Origin: an uncultured Sphingomonadaceae bacterium
GTDB taxonomy: Bacteria; Pseudomonadota; Alphaproteobacteria; Sphingomonadales; Sphingomonadaceae
NCBI GenBank assembly: GCA_938016505.1
Contig: CALLWN010000006.1
Location: 1 to 5,339, forward strand
Direction: 5' to 3'
DNA: 5,339 bases
How positions within the stretch are numbered: the first letter of the stretch is position 1; each line of letters starts with the position of its first letter. Below, in pieces: positions 1-5,339 of this stretch. The translations under genes and the position numbers were made by a program. The notes below the pieces were generated by a model. That model was given only the letters and a program-made list of their open reading frames with translations. It was not told the origin of the DNA and made no database searches.

Positions 1-531
1 CGCTGGGCGCGCGGGCTTGCGCTCGTGACGGCGCTTGCCATCGCCGGCCTGCCACTCAGCGGCGGCGCACTGGCCAAGGCGGCAGTGAAGCCCCTGCTCG
101 GCCCCGGGCTGCTGCCCCTCCTGTTCACCCTGTCGGCCGTCACCGCCACGCTGCTCATGCTTCATGTCGTCAGGCAGATCGCGGCAGCTGCACCTGCGGC
201 GAAGCCGGCGCCGCTGCTGCCCTTCGTTGCGCTCGCGGTGGCGGCCCTCGCTGCGACGCCTGCCATCGCCGTGGCGACAGGCCCTGGGCCCGGCCTCCTC
301 GCGCCGGACACCCTGGTCGACGCCGGCTGGCCGGTGGCAGCCGGCGCCCTGCTTGCGCTCGCCGCCGCGCGGGCGGGCTGGGCATGGCCTCGGCCGGTGC
401 CGGAGGGCGACATTGTCGTGCTCTATGAGGCGGTCGGCCGACGGCTGACAGGGCTCGTCGGCGCGGTCACGGCGGCAGCCGGGAGACTGAAGGGCCCGAC
501 CCGCGAACGGGCGTCACCGGGCGCGGACTGA
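1..531 (+). CDS. C-terminal part of a probable proton-conducting membrane subunit (NuoM/MrpD-like)
   Basis: The reading frame is open from base 1 to a TGA at 529-531, so the 5' end lies outside the window; 176 residues are visible. A GTG at 25 sits inside the conserved part and is not the start. The fragment is strongly hydrophobic. Helices lie around residues 6-20, 36-60, 68-90 and 104-120, followed by a short, charged, probably cytoplasmic tail. The stretch GLPLSGGALAKAAVK (residues 17-30) with lysines 26 and 30, followed by a helix carrying His55 and Arg58, resembles the late helices of complex I NuoL/M/N and Mrp antiporter A/D subunits, where lysines and a histidine line the proton path. 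Such proteins couple ion movement to proton flow in the inner membrane. The tail motif GDIVVLYEAVGRRL occurs, from memory, in stand-alone relatives of this family. No Mrp E/F/G subunit follows; the next gene is convergent, so this is probably the last gene of its operon. The family call is moderate because the diagnostic N-terminal two thirds are missing. Confidence 0.62.
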   Translation, partial: RWARGLALVTALAIAGLPLSGGALAKAAVKPLLGPGLLPLLFTLSAVTATLLMLHVVRQIAAAAPAAKPAPLLPFVALAVAALAATPAIAVATGPGPGLLAPDTLVDAGWPVAAGALLALAAARAGWAWPRPVPEGDIVVLYEAVGRRLTGLVGAVTAAAGRLKGPTRERASPGAD

Positions 532-578
532 GCGGGCGCACCGCGGCCGCCAGCGCCCGGCAGATGCTGGCCCGGCGG
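532..578. terminator. Convergent intergenic junction with inverted repeats; possible bidirectional terminator
   Basis: This 47-bp spacer separates the stop codons of two convergent genes. It holds two overlapping, mutually exclusive inverted repeats. One is CGGGCGC at 533-539 with GCGCCCG at 553-559 (7-bp stem, 13-nt loop). The other is GCCAGC at 549-554 with GCTGGC at 566-571 (6-bp stem, 11-nt loop). Neither is followed by a T-run on either strand, so a classical intrinsic terminator is not shown. In such GC-rich DNA short inverted repeats also arise by chance. Position is the main support. Confidence 0.28.
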
Positions 579-1280
579 TCAGACGACGGTGCCGGCGAGG
601 CGGCCGACGAGGGCGGTCAGCGCCATGGCGAGCGCGCCCCAGAAGCTGACGCGAAGGACGGCACGGCCCACCGGCGCCCGGCCGGCGCGGGCGCCGAGCG
701 CACCGAGCGCCATCAGCAGCAGGAGCGAGGCAGCGATGGTGGCCGGAACCAGCCGCGCGGTCGGGACCAGGACGACGACGAGGAGCGGCAGTGCTGCGCC
801 GGCCGCGAAGGTGAGCGCCGAGGCGAAGGCGGCCTGGAGCGGCCGGGCCGCACCCGTGGCGGTGAGGCCGAGCTCGTCGCGGGCGTGGGCGGCGAGCGCG
901 TCCCTCGCCATCAGCTGGTCGGCGACCGCGGAAGCCGTTGCCGGATCGAGCCCGCGGGCGATGTAGATGCCGGTGAGCTCGGCATGCTCGGCCTCGGGGT
1001 CTGCGGCGAGTTCGAGGGTCTCGCGGGCGAGGTCGGCCTGTTCGGTATCGGCCTGCGAGCTGACCGAGACATATTCGCCGGCCGCCATCGACATGGCGCC
1101 GGCAACCAGCCCGGCGGCACCGGCCAGAAGGATCGCGGCGCGCGGCGCGCCGGAGGCGGCAACGCCGAGGATGAGGCTTGCGGTCGAGACGATGCCGTCG
1201 TTGGCGCCGAGGACGGCGGCGCGCAGCCAGCCGATCCGGTCGACGGCGTGGCCCTCGGCGTGGGTCGGGTGGCGCGGCAT
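579..1280 (-). CDS. VIT/CCC1-family membrane transporter (Fe2+/Mn2+-type)
   Basis: This gene encodes a 233-residue inner-membrane protein of the VIT1/CCC1 family, which moves Fe2+, and in some members Mn2+ or Zn2+, out of the cytoplasm, probably in exchange for protons. TM1 carries LGANDGIVSTASL (residues 24-36) and TM2 carries AGAMSMAAGEYVSVSSQ (60-76). Asp28 and Met65 are 37 residues apart, matching Asp43 and Met80 of the Eucalyptus VIT1 ion path. The cytoplasmic loop has Glu87, Glu90, Glu98 and Glu101 in the same 3-8-3 spacing as the plant metal-binding glutamates 102, 105, 113 and 116. ARDELGL (133-139) closes that domain, and three more helices follow to the C-terminus. The length is normal for a bacterial VIT without the ferritin-like domain found in MbfA. 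I chose ATG 1280 because a GGAG box lies 8 nt upstream and the N-terminus fits the family. The frame runs open to 1412, but that would add a non-homologous stretch overlapping the previous gene. It is the last gene of the leftward string, 37 bp after the cytochrome gene. The substrate is not determined. Confidence 0.93.
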   Translation of the reverse strand: MPRHPTHAEGHAVDRIGWLRAAVLGANDGIVSTASLILGVAASGAPRAAILLAGAAGLVAGAMSMAAGEYVSVSSQADTEQADLARETLELAADPEAEHAELTGIYIARGLDPATASAVADQLMARDALAAHARDELGLTATGAARPLQAAFASALTFAAGAALPLLVVVLVPTARLVPATIAASLLLLMALGALGARAGRAPVGRAVLRVSFWGALAMALTALVGRLAGTVV

Positions 1281-1288
1281 GGCGAGGG

Positions 1289-1292
1289 CTCC
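1289..1292 (-). promoter_or_regulatory. Ribosome binding site of the VIT gene
   Basis: GGAG on the minus strand lies 8 nt before the ATG at 1280-1278. It decides the start against the longer open frame reaching 1412, which runs into the upstream cytochrome gene. Confidence 0.6.
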
Positions 1293-1317
1293 GGTTGGGC
1301 GCGGCGCGCGGGAAGGC

Positions 1318-1869
1318 TCAGGCGCGCGCCCGGCGCCAGGGCAGCATGCGCTGGAGCGTGTCGTCCTTCCAGAGATGGTGGTGGGCGAGCGCTGCAGCGG
1401 CGTGGAGGCCAATGAGCCAGTAGCCGATGGTGCCGACGGTCTCGTGGACCTCCTCGACCCGGCCAGCGAGCGCCTTGTCGGGCGCCAGCAGGGGCGGCAG
1501 TTCGAGGCCGAACCAGGGAATCGGCTTGCCCTCGGCGCTGAGGATCGCCCAGCCGGCGACCGGCATGGCGATCATGAGGGCGTAGAGCGCGAGGTGGACC
1601 GCGCGCGAGGCAAGGAGCTGCCAGGCCGGCGGCCGGGGTGTGATCGGCGGCGTGCCCCCGACGAGCCGGGCGAGGATCCGGACCCAGACGAGCGCGAACA
1701 CGGTGAGGCCGAGCATGAAGTGCCAGGACTTGAAGGCCTCGCGCGGGGGGCTGCCTCTCGGGAAGAACTCGCGCAGCTCGATCGCGGCGTAGGTGGCGGC
1801 GATGAGCAGGAGCATGGCCCAGTGGAGCAGGATCGACAGCTGCGAATAGCGGCGGGCGGGCTCGGTCAT
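1318..1869 (-). CDS. cybB: Cytochrome b561 of the CybB type (probable superoxide:ubiquinone oxidoreductase)
   Basis: This gene encodes a 183-residue, four-helix, di-heme b cytochrome of the inner membrane. It aligns nearly end to end with E. coli CybB as I remember it. The shared stretches are an N-terminal YSQLSILLHW (residues 8-17), an EFFPRG-type loop (34-39), WHETL-like VHETVGTIGYW (141-151) and a C-terminal GLHAAAALAHHHLWKDDTL (154-172). The four expected heme ligands are His16, His50, His142 and His156, placed like His13, His45, His137 and His151 of the E. coli protein. Helices fall around 10-30, 48-70, 90-110 and 143-165. E. coli CybB acts as a superoxide oxidase: it takes electrons from periplasmic superoxide and reduces ubiquinone. 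The start at 1869 is supported by an AAGGA box 10 nt upstream and by matching the E. coli N-terminus. An in-frame ATG at 1920 would add 17 residues without family support. It lies 55 bp after the channel gene and 37 bp before the VIT gene, so co-transcription is likely. Other b561 roles, such as general electron transfer to quinone, remain possible. Confidence 0.93.
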   Translation of the reverse strand: MTEPARRYSQLSILLHWAMLLLIAATYAAIELREFFPRGSPPREAFKSWHFMLGLTVFALVWVRILARLVGGTPPITPRPPAWQLLASRAVHLALYALMIAMPVAGWAILSAEGKPIPWFGLELPPLLAPDKALAGRVEEVHETVGTIGYWLIGLHAAAALAHHHLWKDDTLQRMLPWRRARA

Positions 1870-1878
1870 CGCATCGGG

Positions 1879-1887
1879 TTCCTTTCC
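1879..1887 (-). promoter_or_regulatory. Purine-rich ribosome binding site of cybB
   Basis: The minus-strand sequence GGAAAGGAA precedes the ATG at 1869-1867, with AAGGA ending 10 nt before it. It is the clearest Shine-Dalgarno sequence in the window, and it favours this start over the ATG at 1920. Confidence 0.6.
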
Positions 1888-1924
1888 GTGGTGGCGGGAG
1901 TGGCCGGCGAGCGCGGGCATAGCA

Positions 1925-3217
1925 TCATGGCGCATCGTCGTGCATCCACAGCGTGTGGCTGTCGATCCTGAGGCGGGTGATCGCGCGCCAGGCCGCAGCG
2001 CGGCCCTGCGCTTCGGCAAGCGCGGCTTCCTGGGCGGTGCGTTCGGCGTAGAGGCGCTCGGCGAGATCGAGGCCGCCGAGCGCGTGGCCGCGCGCGGCCC
2101 GGGCAGCTGCCGACGCGCGGGCGCGGGCGGCGGCCTCGGCCTCCTGCCAGGCGGCAAGGGCGGCCTGCGCCTCGGCGACATCGCGCCGGGCCAGCGACTC
2201 GATCTCCTGCCGGACCGCAACGGCCCTGGCACGCTCGGCGCCGGCCCGTGCAGCCGCCTCGTCGGCGAGCGCGCGCCGGTGGCGGCCCCCGAGCGGCATG
2301 CTCAGCATGACGCCGACACCCTGCTCGGCGCCGCCGAACTCGGAGAAGCCGCGCAGGCCGACCGTGGGGTCGGCGATGCGGTCGCGCCGGGCGCGGCGGG
2401 CGAGGAGGTCGGCCTCGTCGGCGACGGCGGCGGCGGCTGCGATTTCGTGGCTTCGGGCGGTGACGCGCGCGCCGAGCGCGGGAAGGGCTTCCGGCGGGAG
2501 TTCGGGCGCGGGCAGCTCGGGCGCTGCGGCCGGCAGGGGCAGGAGCGGAAACCGGGCGGCAAGCACGGCGCGTGCTGCGGCCTCACGGCCGGCGGCAGAA
2601 CGCGCCGCCGAGCGGGCGAGCGCGAGCGCGGCCTCGGCTTGTTCGGCCTCCATCGGAGCGGCATCGCGGAGCGCCTGGCGCCGGCGGACTGCAGCGGCCG
2701 CCTCGGCAAGGGTCTGGACCGAGCGATCGAGCACGCGGCGCTCGGCGGCGGCGCCGAGCCAGTCCCACCAGAGGTCGGAGAGCAGGACGGCTGTCTGGTG
2801 GCGGGCATCGTCGGCCATGTTGTCGGCAGCGCGGACGCCGGCCTCGCCTGCGGCGCGGTCGAGCGGGGCCTTGCCGGGGAGGCGCAGGGCACGGGAGAGG
2901 CCGAGCTCATACTCCGGAAACCCGAGGTTGCCGCCATCGGCCTCGACCCGGCGATGGGTGAAACCGCCGCTTGCGGTCGCCTCGTGGGGGCCGGCGGCGC
3001 GCGCACGGGCCCGGGCGCGCGCGGCAGCGGCCCCGGCGCGGGCGGCCTCGACTGCGGGATGGGCATCGAGCGCGATCTCGACTGCTGCCGGATCGGGCAG
3101 CGCGGTCTGCGCTGCGGGCGGATCGGGCAGCGCGGTCTGCGCTGCGGGCGGATCGGGCAGCGCGGTCTGCGCTGCGGCCGGCGCGGCGACAAGGAGCGCG
3201 AGCAGGGCGCGCCTCAT
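1925..3217 (-). CDS. czcC: TolC-family outer-membrane efflux channel, CzcC-like
   Basis: This 430-residue protein is the outer-membrane channel of a tripartite metal-efflux system, joined through a periplasmic adaptor to the RND pump encoded just upstream. Residues 1-16 form a signal peptide: two arginines, a Leu/Ala core, then a signal-peptidase-like AAA before Gln17. Next come three copies of a ten-residue AQTALPDPPA-type repeat. The first OEP domain then begins with AAVEIALDAHPAVEAARA (44-61). The second OEP half carries DPTVGLRGFSEF (283-294) and GVGVMLSMPLGGRHRRAL (300-317), the usual beta-strand and return-helix signature. The C-terminal RLRIDSHTLWM matches the end of CzcC-type proteins. 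The length is normal for the family. The start codon overlaps the pump's stop codon as ATGA with no strong ribosome binding site, pointing to translational coupling. The protein is exceptionally rich in Ala and Arg, with an alternating Arg/Ala run near residues 65-75. Channel identity is firm; the symbol czcC rests on its neighbour, and the exported metal is unknown. Confidence 0.9.
   Translation of the reverse strand: MRRALLALLVAAPAAAQTALPDPPAAQTALPDPPAAQTALPDPAAVEIALDAHPAVEAARAGAAAARARARARAAGPHEATASGGFTHRRVEADGGNLGFPEYELGLSRALRLPGKAPLDRAAGEAGVRAADNMADDARHQTAVLLSDLWWDWLGAAAERRVLDRSVQTLAEAAAAVRRRQALRDAAPMEAEQAEAALALARSAARSAAGREAAARAVLAARFPLLPLPAAAPELPAPELPPEALPALGARVTARSHEIAAAAAVADEADLLARRARRDRIADPTVGLRGFSEFGGAEQGVGVMLSMPLGGRHRRALADEAAARAGAERARAVAVRQEIESLARRDVAEAQAALAAWQEAEAAARARASAAARAARGHALGGLDLAERLYAERTAQEAALAEAQGRAAAWRAITRLRIDSHTLWMHDDAP
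3091..3180. repeat. Three tandem copies of a 30-bp unit inside the channel gene
   Basis: Units 3091-3120, 3121-3150 and 3151-3180 are identical except for one base in the third (C at 3178 where the others have G). The unit begins GATCGGGCAG on the plus strand. Thirty is a multiple of three, so the frame is kept, and on the minus strand each unit encodes one ten-residue Ala/Gln/Thr/Pro-rich repeat. The array lies directly after the signal-peptide core. The ten bases before 3091 still match 7 of 10 positions of the preceding phase, which suggests that an older, decayed copy may border the array. Confidence 0.97.
3214..3217 (-). other. ATGA stop/start overlap coupling pump and channel genes
   Basis: On the minus strand the channel's ATG (3217-3215) and the pump's TGA (3216-3214) share bases in an ATGA. 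Only a weak GAG lies upstream, so ribosomes probably re-initiate here after finishing the pump. This would tie the synthesis of the two partners together. Confidence 0.85.
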
Positions 3218-5339
3218 GCCAGCTCATCCATGGACCGCGCCCGGTCGGCGCGACCTTCGCCGAACCGGGCGTAGAGGAGCGGCAGCATCACCAGCGTGAG
3301 AAGGGTGGACGTGACGAGGCCGCCGATGACCACGATGGCGAGCGGCTTCTGGATTTCCGAGCCGGGGCCGGTAGCGAACAGGAGCGGCACCAGCCCGAAG
3401 GCCGCGATGCTCGCGGTCATGAGGACGGGACGCAGCCGCCGGCGCGCCCCCGCGACGACTGCCTCGGCAAGCGGGAGCCCCTCCTCGCGGAGGTGGCGGA
3501 TATGGGAGACCATGACGAGCCCGTTCAGCACCGCGATGCCAAGCAGGGCGATGAACCCGACCGAGGCGGGAACCGAGAGATAGGCGCCCGACGCCCACAG
3601 CGCGAGAATGCCGCCCACCAATGCGAAGGGAATCATGAGAAGGATGAGGATGGCCGGGCGCAGCGCGCCGAAGGTTGCGTAGAGAAGCGCGAAGATGAGC
3701 CCGAGCGCGATGGGGAGCACGACCGACAGCCGGGCGGCGGCGCGCTGCTGGTTCTCGAACTGGCCGCCCCAGACGATCCGGTAGCCCTGCGGCAGGGGCA
3801 CTTCGGCGGCGATCTTCGCCTGGGCTTCCCGGACATAGCCGACGATGTCGCGGCCCGAAACGAAGGCCTGGACGAGGGCGAAGCGCGAGCCCTGCTCATG
3901 CTCGAGCTTGACCGGCCCCTCGCCGCGGGTGACGCGGGCGAGGTCGCTCGCCCGTGCGCGCATGCCTGTGGGGGAGAGCAGGAGCTGGTCGGCGAACAGC
4001 GTCGCATTGCCGGACGCCGCCTCGGGCCCGCGGATCACCACGGGGATGCGGCGGAGACCGTCGGTGACGGTGCCGGCGGCAAGCCCCTCGACCTGGGCGC
4101 GCAGGCTCGCCTGGAGCGTCTCGACCTGGAAGCCGGCCCGGCCGGCGGCCAGCCGGTCGATCTCGAGCGAGAGATAGTCCACCTGATCGTCGGCAACGGT
4201 GATGACCTCGGTCGCGCCATCGATCGCGGCAAGGCGGCGCTCGACCTCGCCGGCGAGGCGGCCGAGCTCGGCGAGATCGGGGCCGAAGATCTTGACGGCG
4301 AGGTCGCCGCGGCTGCCGGTCAGCATTTCCGAGACCCGCATCTCGATCGGCTGGGTGAAGCTGGGCTCGATGCCGGGATGGGCGGCGAGCGCCCGGCGCA
4401 GCTCGCCGACGAGGAAATCCTTGTCGCCCCGCCAGGTCGCGCGGGGTCTGAGGACGAGGAAGCTGTCGGTCTCGTTGAGGCCCATCGGGTCGAGCCCGAG
4501 CTCGTCGGAGCCGACCCGGGCGATCACCGCCTCCACCTCGGGCACATGGGCGAGGACGGTTTTCTGGACGGCGAGATCGCCCGCGACGCTGTGGGCGAGC
4601 CCGATCGAGGGGTGCTTGGCGAGCTGCATGAGGACCGTGCCCTCGTCGAGCGTGGGCAGGAAGATCTTGCCGACCCTGGTGTAGGCGAAGCCGGCGACGG
4701 CGAGCGCGACGACAGCGAGCGCGAGGACGAGCGGCTGGCGGGCGAAGGCGCCGTCGAGGAGGCGGGCGTAGGCCGGGGCGAGCCTTCGCATCAGCCAGGG
4801 CTCGTGATGGCCGGGCGCTGGCCTCAGGCCGAGCGAGGCGAGCACCGGGATGAGGGTGAGGGCGAGGAGGAGCGAGGCGCCGAGCGCCATCACGATGGTG
4901 AGCGCGACCGGGGCGAACAGCTTGCCCTCGAGCCCCTCGAGCGACAGCAGGGGCAGGAACACGAGAATGATGATGAGGATGCCCGAGGTGACCGGCTGGA
5001 TGACCTCGCTCGTGGCGACCAGGATCCGGTTGAGCCTGCCGGTGCCGTGGTGGCGCGGGTCGGTCAGGCGCTCGACGATGTTCTCGACGACGACGACGGC
5101 GCCATCGACGAGGAGGCCGATCGCGATCGCGAGACCGCCGAGGCTCATGAGGTTGGCGGACAGGCCGAAGCCGCGCATGAGGATGAAGGTGATGAGGGCT
5201 GCCATCGGCAGCGCTGCCGTGACGATGAGCGCGGCGCGCCAGTCGCCGAGGAACAGCAGGAGCAGGAGGATGACGAGGACCGAGGCCTCGAGCAGGGCGT
5301 CCTCGACGGTTGCAACCGCGCGGCCGATGAGGTCGCCTC
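3214..5339 (-). CDS. czcA: CzcA/CusA-family heavy-metal RND efflux pump, 5' end outside the window
   Basis: This is the inner-membrane, proton-driven pump of a tripartite metal exporter. The frame is open to the right edge: 707 complete codons are visible, while the family is about 1,040 residues, so roughly the first third is missing. The ATG at 5205 is internal. The visible part starts before TM2 (ATVEDALLEASVLVILLLL). TM4 (5083-5124) carries VDGAVVVVEN with the essential Asp (5104-5106) and Glu (5083-5085). TM5-TM6 follow, then TM7 and the second periplasmic domain with IFLPTLDEGTVLMQL, DPMGLNETDSFLVLRPR, FTQPIEMRVSEML and VWGGQFENQQRA. The last helices hold VGFIALLGIAVLNGLVMVS, LRPVLMTASIAAFGLVPL and GSEIQKPLAIVVIGG, all CzcA hallmarks. 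By-eye alignment puts Glu, Phe and Thr (near 4327-4329, 4129-4131, 3967-3969) where CusA has its Cu/Ag-binding Met573, Met623 and Met672. This argues for divalent metals rather than Cu+/Ag+. The TM4 aspartate corresponding to CzcA D402 is Ala, as in CusA. It overlaps the channel gene; an adaptor gene probably precedes it. The symbol is family-level only. Confidence 0.95.
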   Translation of the reverse strand, partial: GDLIGRAVATVEDALLEASVLVILLLLLFLGDWRAALIVTAALPMAALITFILMRGFGLSANLMSLGGLAIAIGLLVDGAVVVVENIVERLTDPRHHGTGRLNRILVATSEVIQPVTSGILIIILVFLPLLSLEGLEGKLFAPVALTIVMALGASLLLALTLIPVLASLGLRPAPGHHEPWLMRRLAPAYARLLDGAFARQPLVLALAVVALAVAGFAYTRVGKIFLPTLDEGTVLMQLAKHPSIGLAHSVAGDLAVQKTVLAHVPEVEAVIARVGSDELGLDPMGLNETDSFLVLRPRATWRGDKDFLVGELRRALAAHPGIEPSFTQPIEMRVSEMLTGSRGDLAVKIFGPDLAELGRLAGEVERRLAAIDGATEVITVADDQVDYLSLEIDRLAAGRAGFQVETLQASLRAQVEGLAAGTVTDGLRRIPVVIRGPEAASGNATLFADQLLLSPTGMRARASDLARVTRGEGPVKLEHEQGSRFALVQAFVSGRDIVGYVREAQAKIAAEVPLPQGYRIVWGGQFENQQRAAARLSVVLPIALGLIFALLYATFGALRPAILILLMIPFALVGGILALWASGAYLSVPASVGFIALLGIAVLNGLVMVSHIRHLREEGLPLAEAVVAGARRRLRPVLMTASIAAFGLVPLLFATGPGSEIQKPLAIVVIGGLVTSTLLTLVMLPLLYARFGEGRADRARSMDELA

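Noticed and set aside
25..531. GTG at 25 as the start of a short complete gene
   Set aside because: The frame is open through base 1, and the residues before the GTG continue a membrane helix, so the gene is truncated by the window edge.
1281..1412. Longer VIT protein starting at 1412
   Set aside because: The extra 44 residues do not look like the family and overlap the cytochrome's 3' end. ATG 1280 has a good ribosome binding site.
564..1971. Long plus-strand frames (564-1415 and 967-1971) opposite the VIT and cytochrome genes
   Set aside because: They have low-complexity Arg/Gly/Ala/Ser composition and no recognisable domains. They lie antisense to two genes with strong motif support.
1870..2232. 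Longer cytochrome starting at 1920 or 2232
   Set aside because: The E. coli homologue begins where the ATG at 1869 places the start, and the AAGGA box lies between 1920 and 1869. The 2232 version would overlap the channel gene by about 300 bp.
3091..3180. Tandem units as a CRISPR array
   Set aside because: The copies are directly adjacent with no spacers, lie inside a coding frame and encode a ten-residue repeat.
2302..3192. 296-codon minus-strand frame overlapping the channel gene in another frame
   Set aside because: It is rich in Pro, Arg and Ser, has no signal peptide or domain, and its repeats are only the 30-bp array read in a second frame.
1940..3274. 444-codon open frame on the plus strand opposite the channel gene
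   Set aside because: Its translation is Gly/Arg-rich and resembles no family I know. It is antisense to a clear TolC-type protein, and long antisense frames are expected at this GC content.

Overview
The window is very GC-rich and tightly packed, with long open antisense frames that are only a side effect of base composition. It looks like a chromosomal piece of a high-GC proteobacterium. An alphaproteobacterium is my best guess: the outer-membrane efflux protein and RND pump require a Gram-negative envelope, and the cytochrome closely resembles enterobacterial CybB. The species cannot be named from the sequence.

Layout: one partial gene reads rightward from the left edge (1-531). It is the C-terminal end of a membrane protein that resembles the proton-conducting (NuoL/M/N, MrpA/D) family. 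After a 47-bp convergent junction, everything to the right edge is one leftward gene string. In transcription order it holds: a CzcA/CusA-type heavy-metal RND pump (cut by the right edge, 5339-3214); a CzcC/TolC-type outer-membrane channel (3217-1925, overlapping the pump gene by ATGA); a CybB-type cytochrome b561 (1869-1318); and a VIT/CCC1-family metal transporter (1280-579). The gaps are 55 and 37 bp, so the four genes are probably one operon. A CzcB-type periplasmic adaptor is expected upstream, beyond the right edge.

Together these suggest a metal-stress module. The RND pump and channel would expel metal across both membranes. The VIT protein would move Fe2+/Mn2+-type ions across the inner membrane. 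The CybB homologue, whose E. coli relative passes electrons from superoxide to ubiquinone, would deal with the oxidative side. That link is inference from gene order. The most distinctive sequence features are an almost perfect triple 30-bp tandem repeat just behind the channel's signal peptide, and a pump whose TM4 resembles CusA at one key position while it lacks CusA's methionine triad. I found no RNA genes, mobile elements or CRISPR arrays, and no clear promoter.
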